Counted from the stretch's first letter, positions 1-5,066 are shown. The stretch is DNA of 6,212 bases from Deinococcus rhizophilus (GCF_030271215.1 NZ_JASNGB010000076.1:7074-13285); one strand, 5' to 3'. A program made the numbers and translations. The notes: generated by a model not told the origin, from the sequence alone.

Positions 1-1
1 G

Positions 2-184
2 CCGAAGCAGCTCGCCTCCATGCTGGCCGCCGTCCCCGCCGACGTGATGGCGGGGGCCGTGGGGCGTCCGGCTGGGGGCGGGGCCATGCCGCAGCAGGCC
101 AGCCGCGAGGACCTCGCCAGCCTGAAAAAGGTCAGCGACTCGGTGGACGACCTCGAAATCTGGAGCTTCGGGGACAAGACCTGA
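2..184 (+). CDS. C-terminal end of an unrecognised protein (partial)
   Basis: An open frame enters from the left edge and gives 60 residues before a TGA at 182-184. The visible tail has an alanine- and methionine-rich stretch (QLASMLAAVPADVMAGAV), a Gly/Pro linker, then a charged helix-like segment (SREDLASLKKVSDSVDDLE) and the ending IWSFGDKT. Codon use is strongly GC3-biased like the neighbouring real genes, and no competing frame here looks better. I do not recognise a family from this tail and assign no function. The stop lies about 34 bases before the acetyltransferase ATG on the same strand with no terminator hairpin between, so co-transcription with that gene is likely. The true start and most of the protein lie outside the window. 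Confidence 0.7.
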   Translation, partial: PKQLASMLAAVPADVMAGAVGRPAGGGAMPQQASREDLASLKKVSDSVDDLEIWSFGDKT

Positions 185-218
185 GCAACCCCACCGGCTG
201 TGCTCTTCTGTGGGCGAG

Positions 219-752
219 ATGCCGCCCCATACCGCCCAGGAACCCCTCACCCTGCGCCCCCTGCGCCCCGGCGACGAGGAAGCCGCCGTGCGCTGGGGGG
301 CCGACGCCGAGTTCTGCCGCGCGGCGGGCTGGACGCCCGGTCTGGCGGGGCGGGTGGTGCGGCGGCACTGGCAGGGCATCATCACGGGAGGCGCCCCGAA
401 CTTCCGCAGGCTGGGCGTGGAGTACGGCGGGCGACTCGTCGGCTACGTGGACCTCGCGGACCTGAGCGCCCTGTCGGGCGAGTTCGGCATCGCCCTCGGG
501 GAGCGGGCGCTGTGGGGCCGGGGCGTGGGCACGCGGGCGGGAGGGCTTTTGCTCGCGCACGCCTTTGGCGACCTCGGCCTGCAGACCGTGACCGCCGAGG
601 TCCATCAGCCCAACCTGCCCTCGCACGCGCTGATGCGGCGGCTGGGCTTCCGCGAGACGGGCACAGGTGGGCCGGACGGATACCGGGGCGAGCAGGTGCC
701 GACCCTGTGGTACGCGCTGGAGCGGGCCGACTGGGCTGCGCTCTCCCCATGA
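219..752 (+). CDS. GNAT-family N-acetyltransferase (RimJ/RimL-like)
   Basis: This 177-residue protein is a single GCN5-related N-acetyltransferase domain that would move an acetyl group from acetyl-CoA to an amine; the substrate cannot be told from sequence. The fold is visible in order: beta1 LTLRPLRPGD (10-19), beta strands with GRLVGYVDLADL (71-82) and EFGIALGE (88-95), acetyl-CoA-binding motif A LWGRGVGTRAGGLLLAHAF (98-116), then the motif-B region VTAEVHQPN (124-132) leading to S135 and RRLGF (140-144). The aromatic-Gly-Arg-Gly form of motif A is typical of the RimJ/RimL branch, which includes ribosomal-protein and small-molecule acetyltransferases. Length is normal. The start is uncertain: ATG at 219 is chosen, but an in-frame GTG at 210 would add three residues, and neither has a good Shine-Dalgarno or a close -10 box. 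The stop overlaps the next start (ATGA), so the two are probably translationally coupled. Confidence 0.9.
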   Translation: MPPHTAQEPLTLRPLRPGDEEAAVRWGADAEFCRAAGWTPGLAGRVVRRHWQGIITGGAPNFRRLGVEYGGRLVGYVDLADLSALSGEFGIALGERALWGRGVGTRAGGLLLAHAFGDLGLQTVTAEVHQPNLPSHALMRRLGFRETGTGGPDGYRGEQVPTLWYALERADWAALSP

Positions 753-997
753 CGGACGAGATTCGGCGGCCCCTGCTGAACATCCCGGGCGACGAGGCGG
801 GGCGCGGCCTGCGGGTGGACGTGATGACCGACGGGCGGGTGCGGGTGCGCGTCCTGCCCACCGGTCCCGACCTGTGGGCCGGGACGCTGGAGGAAGCCGC
901 CGCCCTCGCCGGAATGCTGCCCGGCGTGAGCCCGGCCGCGCTGAAGCAACTCGCCTGGGAACTGGACCTGATGGCGATGCGCGGCGAGAACGGTTAG
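749..997 (+). CDS. Small hypothetical protein (82 aa), coupled to the acetyltransferase
   Basis: The ATG at 749 overlaps the acetyltransferase stop by four bases (ATGA), a classic translational-coupling arrangement that also fixes the start; the same frame is open further upstream but only as a shadow of the acetyltransferase. The product has a basic beta-rich middle (GLRVDVMTDGRVRVRVLP, 24-41) followed by an alpha-helical segment (TLEEAAALAGMLPGVSPAALKQ) and an acidic/hydrophobic tail ELDLMAMRGENG. There is no signal peptide, membrane segment or cysteine, so it is probably a small soluble cytoplasmic protein. I do not recognise a family. The coupling suggests it is made with the acetyltransferase and may work with it, but that is inference from position only. 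Its TAG stop overlaps the TAA of the convergent IclR gene. Confidence 0.75.
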   Translation: MTDEIRRPLLNIPGDEAGRGLRVDVMTDGRVRVRVLPTGPDLWAGTLEEAAALAGMLPGVSPAALKQLAWELDLMAMRGENG

Positions 998-1698
998 GCC
1001 GGGCCCTCGGCCTCGCGCACGATCCCCAGCACACGCTCGCGGATGGCCCGTTCCTCGCGCAGGTAGCGGCCCGCACTCATCTGCACGCCGATAGCGGCGA
1101 CGACCTGCCCGCCGTGGTGGGAGGGCACCCCCAGGGTGCACTGGCCCGGAATCCATTCCTCGATGGAGTAGGCGTAGCCCCGCCGCCGCACCCGCGCGAG
1201 TTCGGTGCGCCACTCGTCGGGGGTGGTGATGCTGCTTTGCGTGCAGGCGGCGAACTCGCGCGGCTGCACGTCGCCGTAGGCATACAGAATCTTGCCGCTC
1301 GCCGTGGCGGTCGCCGGAAGGTAGATGTCCAGCGGCAGGTCGATATCGGCGTCGGGGTGGCGCTCACGGATCGCGCACACGACCTCCTCGCCCTCCAGAA
1401 TGCACAGGAAGGCCACCGAGCGGACCTCCAGCGCCAGCCGGGTGATCAGGGCGCGGGCGTCCGGAAACCACGGCAGCGCCGAGGTGAGGTGCGCCCCCAT
1501 CTCCGCGATGTGCCACGACAGCCGGTAGCGCCCCGCCGGGGTCCGCCGCAAGAAGCCCGCCCCGGTCAGCCCGGCGAGGTAGGCGTGGGCCGTGGCCCGG
1601 GGCACCCCCAGATGCGCCGCGAGCGCCCGCACCCCCCACTCGGGCTGCTCGGCGCTAAAGGCCCCCAGGATGCTGGCCGCTTTCTGAAGGGAGAGCAC
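994..1698 (-). CDS. IclR-family transcriptional regulator
   Basis: This 234-residue protein has the two-domain IclR layout. Residues 1-60 form the winged helix-turn-helix: LQKAASILGAF helix 1, WGVRALAAHLGVPRATAHAYLAGLTGAGFL (21-50) helix-turn-helix, and the wing RRTPAGRYRLS. Residues 75-230 form the effector-binding domain with its hallmarks ATASGKILYAY (131-141), RGYAYSIEEWIPGQCTLGVP (173-192) and VAAIGVQMSAGRY (200-212). Family members bind a small organic acid or similar ligand and repress or activate catabolic genes, often including themselves; the ligand here is unknown. The start is a GTG with no Shine-Dalgarno but a TAAGCT -10 box six bases upstream, so the mRNA is probably leaderless. 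The gene ends inside the stop codon of the convergent 82-aa gene with no room for a terminator. No obvious catabolic operon sits beside it in this window, so its target is not evident. Confidence 0.93.
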   Translation of the reverse strand: MLSLQKAASILGAFSAEQPEWGVRALAAHLGVPRATAHAYLAGLTGAGFLRRTPAGRYRLSWHIAEMGAHLTSALPWFPDARALITRLALEVRSVAFLCILEGEEVVCAIRERHPDADIDLPLDIYLPATATASGKILYAYGDVQPREFAACTQSSITTPDEWRTELARVRRRGYAYSIEEWIPGQCTLGVPSHHGGQVVAAIGVQMSAGRYLREERAIRERVLGIVREAEGPA

Positions 1699-1718
1699 CC
1701 GTCCAGCTTACAGGGACG
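1699..1718 (-). promoter_or_regulatory. Leaderless promoter of the IclR gene with overlapping inverted repeat
   Basis: Read on the - strand, TAAGCT (1710-1705) fits the Deinococcus TANNNT -10 box and stands six bases before the GTG start, so transcription would begin at or next to the start codon. No convincing -35 is seen. The box sits inside an inverted repeat, CGTCC (1700-1704) and GGACG (1714-1718) with nine bases between. A dimeric regulator bound there would block the promoter. IclR proteins commonly repress themselves, but this operator role is inference. Confidence 0.5.
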
Positions 1719-1751
1719 TGGAGACTTTGACCATGTGGGGCGCGGCGGGAT

Positions 1752-1931
1752 TCAGCCGTCCTCGTCCTCCGGCTCGCGCTCCTCCGGGGGCTGGAAGCGG
1801 GCGTGGTCCTCGGTGGGCGTGAGGTTCCCGCGCTCGGCGTCGGCGGGGCCGGTGTCCACTCCGCTGATGACGATCTCGCCCTCGGCGGTGGGCGGCAGGA
1901 GGGGAGACGGCTCGGCGGGAGGGCGGGTCAT
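1752..1931 (-). CDS. Small acidic proline-rich protein (59 aa), hypothetical
   Basis: A short gene in the gap between the IclR gene and the nucleotidyltransferase. It starts with ATG at 1931 and ends with TGA at 1752-1754, giving 59 residues. The N-terminus is proline-rich (MTRPPAEPSPLLPP), the middle is EGEIVISGVDTGPADAE with one short beta-like hydrophobic stretch, and the tail is highly acidic (PPEEREPEDEDG). I count 10 Glu, 5 Asp, 4 Arg and no Lys, so it is strongly acidic and probably largely disordered. Support for it being real is a TACCCT -10 box five bases before the ATG, the same leaderless layout as its neighbours, and a good fit in a same-strand run (34 bases after the nucleotidyltransferase stop, 53 before the IclR start). 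I know no function for it. The main doubt is its small size in GC-rich DNA where spurious frames are common. Confidence 0.6.
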   Translation of the reverse strand: MTRPPAEPSPLLPPTAEGEIVISGVDTGPADAERGNLTPTEDHARFQPPEEREPEDEDG

Positions 1932-1936
1932 GTCCC

Positions 1937-1942
1937 AGGGTA
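1937..1942 (-). promoter_or_regulatory. -10 box of the 59-aa gene
   Basis: TACCCT on the - strand, five bases before the ATG at 1931, matching TANNNT. No -35 is recognisable. It implies a leaderless transcript independent of the nucleotidyltransferase upstream, though read-through is also possible. Confidence 0.45.
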
Positions 1943-1965
1943 CGACGGCCCCGGAGCCCCCGGCC

Positions 1966-3003
1966 TTACACCCGCAGCACGCTGTGATCGCCCAGCGCGA
2001 GCTGCACCCCGTCCCCGGTCGGCGCCGTCACCGTGGCCCGCCGCCCGATCACCGCGTGCGTGAGGGGCCGCGAGGGATGCAGCACCCGTGCCTGCTCGTC
2101 GATCAGGGAGTCGCGCACGGTGGCTCCCTCCAGTCTCGCGCCGGGTCCCACGCTCACGTTCGGCCCCAGCACGCAGCCGCGCACGCGGGCGCCGGGGCCG
2201 ATCCACACCGGGCCGGTCAGGTGCGAGCCGTGGACCTCGGCTCCCGTTTCCACCACGACCGCGCCCCGGAGCGTGCCGCCCGCGACCTCGCCGTCCACCC
2301 GGGGCGAGAGGCTGCCGAGGATATGCGCCCCCGCCGTCAGCAGGTCATGGGGCGTGCCCGCATCGGCCCAGTAGCCGCCCAGCGAGACGGCCCGGACCCG
2401 CCCGCCCCCCGCGACGACCCGCGCCAGGGCCTGCGGAAACTCGATCTCGCCGCGCTCGCTGGCCTCCAGTTGCCCCACCTCGTCGAGCACGTGCGGCTGA
2501 AAGGCGAAGACCCCGCAGGCGGCCAGGTCGCTGAGCGGCTCGGCGGGTTTCTCGTGCAGCCCGGTCAGCCAGCCTTCCCGCACCGTCGCCACCCCGTAGG
2601 CGCGGGGGTCGGGCACCTGCTTGACCGCCAGCACCGCGTCGGCCCCGTCCAGCGCGGCGAGCAGCGGGCCGAGCGGGTCCGCGAAGAGGTTGTCGCCCAG
2701 GTACACCACCCCCGCCCCGCCCCCCAGGAAGTCACGGGCGGCGAGCGCCGCGTGCCCGGTGCCGCGCGGCTCGTGCTGGTGCACAAAGGTCAGCGGACCT
2801 TCGCGGCGGGTGGCCTCGCGCAACTCGGCCTCGTGCGCGGGGCTCGTGACCACGGCGATCTCCCCGATGCCCGCCTCCCGCAGCGCCCGCACCCCCCGCG
2901 CCAACAGGGAGACCCCCGCGATGGATAGGGCGGGTTTGGGTCGCCCCGCGCTGAGCGGCAACAGGCGGCGACCACGCCCGGCGGCCAGAATCACGGCTTT
3001 CAT
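1966..3003 (-). CDS. Sugar-1-phosphate nucleotidylyltransferase, long form with C-terminal beta-helix
   Basis: This 345-residue enzyme would join a sugar 1-phosphate and an NTP into a nucleotide-sugar plus pyrophosphate, in the cytoplasm, for polysaccharide or glycan precursors. The N-terminal Rossmann-like domain (1-225) shows MKAVILAAGRGRRLLPLS (1-18) for the nucleotide phosphates, K23 in RPKP, QHEPRGTGHAAL (76-87), the metal-binding Asp104 in YLGDNLF, HEKP (150-153) and GYWADAGTPHDLL (210-222). That last motif and the length resemble the long glucose-1-phosphate thymidylyltransferases of the StrD type. Residues from about 230 form a left-handed beta-helix of hexapeptide-like repeats (WIGPGARVRGCVLGPNVSVG, 267-286). 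The usual GTR of the loop is GRR here. The sugar and base used cannot be fixed from sequence; UDP-glucose or an acetylated sugar are alternatives, although no acetyltransferase catalytic motif is evident. Start ATG 3003 is followed at once by the loop motif, so it is secure. Confidence 0.9.
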   Translation of the reverse strand: MKAVILAAGRGRRLLPLSAGRPKPALSIAGVSLLARGVRALREAGIGEIAVVTSPAHEAELREATRREGPLTFVHQHEPRGTGHAALAARDFLGGGAGVVYLGDNLFADPLGPLLAALDGADAVLAVKQVPDPRAYGVATVREGWLTGLHEKPAEPLSDLAACGVFAFQPHVLDEVGQLEASERGEIEFPQALARVVAGGGRVRAVSLGGYWADAGTPHDLLTAGAHILGSLSPRVDGEVAGGTLRGAVVVETGAEVHGSHLTGPVWIGPGARVRGCVLGPNVSVGPGARLEGATVRDSLIDEQARVLHPSRPLTHAVIGRRATVTAPTGDGVQLALGDHSVLRV

Positions 3004-3015
3004 AAGGGTGAAGCC

Positions 3016-3021
3016 AGTCTA
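3016..3021 (-). promoter_or_regulatory. -10 box of the nucleotidyltransferase gene
   Basis: TAGACT on the - strand, 12 bases before the ATG at 3003. The bases between (GGCTTCACCCTT) contain no Shine-Dalgarno, so the transcript would have at most a leader of about five or six bases. No clear -35 is seen. Confidence 0.45.
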
Positions 3022-3048
3022 GCGGGTTTGCTGTGAGCGGGCGGGGAG

Positions 3049-3070
3049 AAGGGGAGGTCACGCTCCCCTT
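3049..3070 (-). terminator. Hairpin terminator candidate after the 97-aa gene
   Basis: A perfect 8-bp inverted repeat, AAGGGGAG and CTCCCCTT, around a six-base loop. It lies about 30 bases past the stop of the small membrane protein and about 28 bases upstream of the nucleotidyltransferase -10 box. It is well placed to end the hydrolase/97-aa unit. The run of T after the stem on the - strand is short (TTCT), so it is weaker than a textbook intrinsic terminator. It is symmetric and could also act as an operator. Confidence 0.5.
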
Positions 3071-3099
3071 AGACGAGGGAACTGGGACGTGTTCCGGGC

Positions 3100-3393
3100 C
3101 TACCGGCTTCCCACCTGCTTGCCCAGGCCGACCGCCAGGCTGAGCACGCCGTAGAAGAAGAGGATGTTGACCAGCAGATTTCCAAGGCGGAAGGAATCGT
3201 CGGTGCCGACACTCCCCTGGACGGAAACGGCAGCGTTGTCCGTGATAAACGCGGTGGGCCACCCCCAGCCGGTCACGAGGTTGATGCACTTCCCCCCGAT
3301 CTGAAAGGAGGGGTCGCAGAGGCTGATGTGATTCGGTGAGGGGACGACTCCAGACGCGATGCCGAGAAAGGCGGCCAGGAGAACGAGTTTCAT
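3100..3393 (-). CDS. Small secreted or membrane-anchored hypothetical protein (97 aa)
   Basis: The product begins MKLVLLAAFLGIASG, a signal-peptide or membrane segment with one Lys ahead of a hydrophobic core. A polar region of about 50 residues follows with two cysteines (C26, C36, in SLCDPSFQIGGKC) and the stretch TGWGWPTAFITDN. It ends in a second hydrophobic segment, LLVNILFFYGVLSLAVGL (73-90), and a basic tail. The likely picture is a small envelope protein with an exported middle that could hold a C26-C36 disulfide. I recognise no family. The start at 3393 is chosen because GAGG of the Shine-Dalgarno AGAGGTGA then stands eight bases before it; ATG 3396 and GTG 3402 are in-frame alternatives, and the GTG overlaps the ribosome site. 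It follows the hydrolase on the same strand by 55 bases. Codon use is looser than the neighbours (TCA, AAT, GGA, AGT, GTT, CTT appear). Confidence 0.75.
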   Translation of the reverse strand: MKLVLLAAFLGIASGVVPSPNHISLCDPSFQIGGKCINLVTGWGWPTAFITDNAAVSVQGSVGTDDSFRLGNLLVNILFFYGVLSLAVGLGKQVGSR

Positions 3394-3399
3394 CATGGT

Positions 3400-3407
3400 C
3401 ACCTCTG
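3400..3407 (-). promoter_or_regulatory. Shine-Dalgarno of the 97-aa gene
   Basis: AGAGGTGA on the - strand is the best ribosome binding site among the - strand genes here, which otherwise seem leaderless. It decides the start between three in-frame candidates in favour of ATG 3393 (or 3396). A TATCGT sequence (3428-3423) about 16 bases further upstream could be a -10 box, without a recognisable -35. Confidence 0.55.
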
Positions 3408-3448
3408 GTTTTTCCGAGCGGGACGATAGGCCGTGCCCTCAGTGCCCC

Positions 3449-4360
3449 CTACCGGGTCAGCGCCTCCTCCAGCGCCTCGGCAAAGGCGTCCTCGTCGTCG
3501 AGCCAGGGGTAGTGCCCGGCATCCAGCACCGTCACGTCGGCGTCCGCGAGGTCGGCCAGCCACCCGACCTGCTCGGGGTAGCTGGTGCGGTCGTGGACCC
3601 CGGCGATCACGAAGACCGGGCGGCGCAACTCCTGCAAGAAGGGCGGGTACTCGAACTCCCACAGCCCCTGGTTGACGAGCGCCTGCTGCACCTCGCCGCC
3701 GCCCACGAGCTGGCCTTCCGCGTCGATGAATTCCAGGCGCATCCGGCTGGGGGCGTCCCGGAACTGCAGCGCATTGAGCAGGTCGCGGGCATTGAACAGC
3801 GAGAAGGCCGCCTCGATCCGCGCCGCGCCCACCGCCGGGTACTCGCCCTCCGGGGTGCGGGCCCGCAGGTCCGGGGCCGGGTCGTCGAGGGGCTGCCCGC
3901 GCCGCGCTGAGGCTTCCGAGAGCAGGGTCAGCGCGAGTTCGGGGAAATGCACCCAGGGATTGACGACCACCACGCGGGCGGTGCGGGCCGGGTGCCGCCG
4001 GGCGTACTCCAGCGCGGGCAGCGCTCCGAAGCCGTGGCCCAGCGGCACGATCTGCTCGAATCCGAGGTGCTCGCGCAGGGCCTCCACGTCCGCGACGAGG
4101 GTGTCGAGGTCGAGCGTGCCCGCGCCCTGCTCGGTGTCTTCCAGCGCCCCGCTGCGCCCCGAGCCGCGCTGGTCGAGGTACACCACCCGCCTTCCCTCCA
4201 GCCGCTCGCCGAACAGGTCCTGAAAGGAATAGCTGTTGTAGCCGGGGCCGCCATGCAAGAACACCAGCGGCGGCTGGCTGCTCTCTTCGGGCCCTGTCAC
4301 CTCGAAATACAGGTCGGCGCCGTTGAGCCGCGTGGAAGTGGGATCGCCTGACCAGGTCAT
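3449..4360 (-). CDS. Alpha/beta hydrolase, S33 (proline iminopeptidase)-like, catalytic Ser replaced by Gly
   Basis: This 303-residue protein has the alpha/beta hydrolase fold of the S33 prolyl-aminopeptidase group. Markers in order are the oxyanion-hole motif FLHGGPG (34-40), YLDQRGSGRS (61-70) as in proline iminopeptidases, and the nucleophile elbow PLGHGFGALPALEYA (106-120). A cap region follows, then the acid residue D257 in VIAGVHDRTS (251-260) and the histidine H283 in LDAGHYPWLDD (279-289). The elbow should read G-x-S-x-G; here it reads G108-H-G110-F-G112, so the nucleophile is glycine (codon 4033-4031, GGC; a serine AGC is one base away). Asp and His are intact and the frame is unbroken. 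It may be a non-catalytic protein or a recent loss; a sequencing error must be excluded. The ATG at 4360 has TACAAT six bases upstream, giving a leaderless start; the longer frame to 4486 reads through repeats and is not used. Confidence 0.9.
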   Translation of the reverse strand: MTWSGDPTSTRLNGADLYFEVTGPEESSQPPLVFLHGGPGYNSYSFQDLFGERLEGRRVVYLDQRGSGRSGALEDTEQGAGTLDLDTLVADVEALREHLGFEQIVPLGHGFGALPALEYARRHPARTARVVVVNPWVHFPELALTLLSEASARRGQPLDDPAPDLRARTPEGEYPAVGAARIEAAFSLFNARDLLNALQFRDAPSRMRLEFIDAEGQLVGGGEVQQALVNQGLWEFEYPPFLQELRRPVFVIAGVHDRTSYPEQVGWLADLADADVTVLDAGHYPWLDDEDAFAEALEEALTR

Positions 4361-4366
4361 GCGGGC

Positions 4367-4372
4367 ATTGTA
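4367..4372 (-). promoter_or_regulatory. -10 box of the hydrolase gene
   Basis: TACAAT on the - strand, six bases (GCCCGC) before the ATG at 4360. It is the best -10 in the window, 5 of 6 to TATAAT. Transcription would start at or beside the ATG, giving a leaderless mRNA. It faces away from the 96-aa gene promoter at 4500-4505. Confidence 0.6.
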
Positions 4373-4396
4373 GGTGGGGGCTGGCGGCGGCGTCCT

Positions 4397-4471
4397 GGGG
4401 CCGGGCCTGGGGCCGGGCACTGTGCCTGTGGGGCCGGGCACTGTGCCTGTGGAGCCGGGCATTGTGCCGCG
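4397..4471. repeat. 21-bp tandem repeats carrying palindromes in a divergent promoter region
   Basis: Two identical 21-bp units (4409-4429 and 4430-4450) and a third that differs at a few bases (4451-4471), preceded by a partial unit (4397-4408). Each unit contains the palindrome GGCAC-T-GTGCC (4416-4426, 4437-4447) or its variant GGCATTGTGCC (4458-4468). Centres are 21 bp apart, two turns of B-DNA. Both flanking promoters fire outward from this block. Because 21 is a multiple of three, frames stay open through it on both strands (TGTVPGP and VGPGTVP repeats), but the -10 boxes lie outside, so it is probably not translated. Confidence 0.8.
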
Positions 4472-4487
4472 TGCCCCGCCCGGCACG
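4470..4487. repeat. Inverted repeat next to the 21-bp repeats
   Basis: CGTGCC (4470-4475) and GGCACG (4482-4487) with six bases between. It uses the same GTGCC/GGCAC half-sites as the tandem repeats but in the outward arrangement, and stops 12 bases before the -10 box of the 96-aa gene. Confidence 0.5.
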
Positions 4488-4499
4488 GGAAGGGCCCGC

Positions 4500-4505
4500 T
4501 ACCCT
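4500..4505 (+). promoter_or_regulatory. -10 box of the 96-aa gene
   Basis: TACCCT, nine bases before the ATG at 4515. The intervening bases GGCGGGCAT leave no properly spaced Shine-Dalgarno, so the mRNA would be leaderless or carry only a few leader bases. The same TACCCT hexamer serves the 59-aa gene. Confidence 0.45.
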
Positions 4506-4514
4506 GGCGGGCAT

Positions 4515-4805
4515 ATGACCGATTCCCGGACTCCCGCCCCGGTGCAGGGGATCGCCTTCACGCTGGGCGGCGTGGACGAACTGACCTTCGCGCAGATTCT
4601 GCGGGACCTGACCCGCGACCCCGCCTTTGCCCGGCCGCTCGCGGTGCAGGCGCAGGAACCCCGCCCCGGCCAGGAGGCCCGCCTGACGCTGGTGTTCGCC
4701 CCCGCCGAGCGCACCCGGGCGGTGGCGGCGATGCAGCGCCTCAAGACCGTGCTGCTGCGCCACGGGGTCCAGGTGGACTCGGTGCGCGTGCCCGGGCAGG
4801 GTTAG
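4515..4805 (+). CDS. Small hypothetical protein (96 aa)
   Basis: Starts at ATG 4515 just after a TACCCT -10 box and ends at TAG 4803-4805. The frame is open further upstream to about 4374, but that extension consists of translated 21-bp repeats (GPGTVPV) and lies upstream of the promoter, so the short start is preferred. The residues suggest a small alternating fold: strand QGIAFTLGGV (12-21), helix ELTFAQILRDLTRDPAF, strand RPLAVQAQE, strand EARLTLVFAP, helix AERTRAVAAMQRLKTVLLRHG, strand VQVDSVRVPG. That beta-alpha-beta-beta-alpha-beta order is like a ferredoxin-like or ACT-type domain, but this is only a pattern reading, and I recognise no family. There are no cysteines, signal peptide or membrane segments. 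It diverges from the hydrolase and shares its regulatory region. Confidence 0.75.
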   Translation: MTDSRTPAPVQGIAFTLGGVDELTFAQILRDLTRDPAFARPLAVQAQEPRPGQEARLTLVFAPAERTRAVAAMQRLKTVLLRHGVQVDSVRVPGQG

Positions 4806-4920
4806 AGACAGCAGGGCCAGGGACACCGCAGGTCAAAGGACGTCGGGGCAGGAGTGGTGAGCTTCGGGGGCCGTCTCAGCTCCCCGTCATGTGACCCGCG
4901 GCGCCCTGAGCTGACCCGGC

Positions 4921-4987
4921 GTTAAGGGACCGTAAACCGCCCCGGTCACCCGGTGGCCCCGTGGCCGCCCCTACGATGGCCCTTAAC
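4921..4987 (+). promoter_or_regulatory. Candidate control region of the response regulator
   Basis: A TACGAT at 4972-4977 fits the TANNNT -10 box and would give a leader of roughly 100 bases; no -35 is clear. It is bracketed by a perfect 8-bp inverted repeat, GTTAAGGG (4921-4928) and CCCTTAAC (4980-4987), which stands out as AT-containing in GC-rich DNA. GTTAAG at 4921 is followed 11 bp later by GTAAAC at 4932, the half-site spacing typical of OmpR/PhoB-type tandem sites. Autoregulation is a reasonable guess, not shown. Confidence 0.35.
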
Positions 4988-5066
4988 CAGGGGCTGTCAG
5001 AAAATGCACACCGGCAGGGCAGCCTTCCTCCCACCCCCGACCGCACCGCGGCCTCAGGCCGGAGAC

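Noticed and set aside
667..2928. A 753-residue open frame on the + strand
   Set aside because: It lies antisense across the IclR gene, the 59-aa gene and the nucleotidyltransferase. Its residues are low-complexity Arg/Pro/Gly/His typical of GC-rich shadow frames and show no family motif.
3049..3070. Hairpin as a riboswitch or leader of the nucleotidyltransferase
   Set aside because: It lies upstream of that gene's -10 box, so it would not be in its transcript. A terminator for the preceding unit fits better.
4361..4486. N-terminal extension of the hydrolase through the repeats
   Set aside because: The residues are translated 21-bp repeats (TGTVPGP), and the strong TACAAT -10 box lies inside, six bases before the ATG at 4360.
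4374..4514. N-terminal extension of the 96-aa protein
   Set aside because: Again translated repeats (VGPGTVP), and upstream of the TACCCT box that fits a start at 4515.
3399..4826. A 475-residue open frame on the - strand
   Set aside because: It is out of frame with the hydrolase on the same strand and antisense to the 96-aa gene. The composition is Arg/Ala/Gly-rich without motifs.
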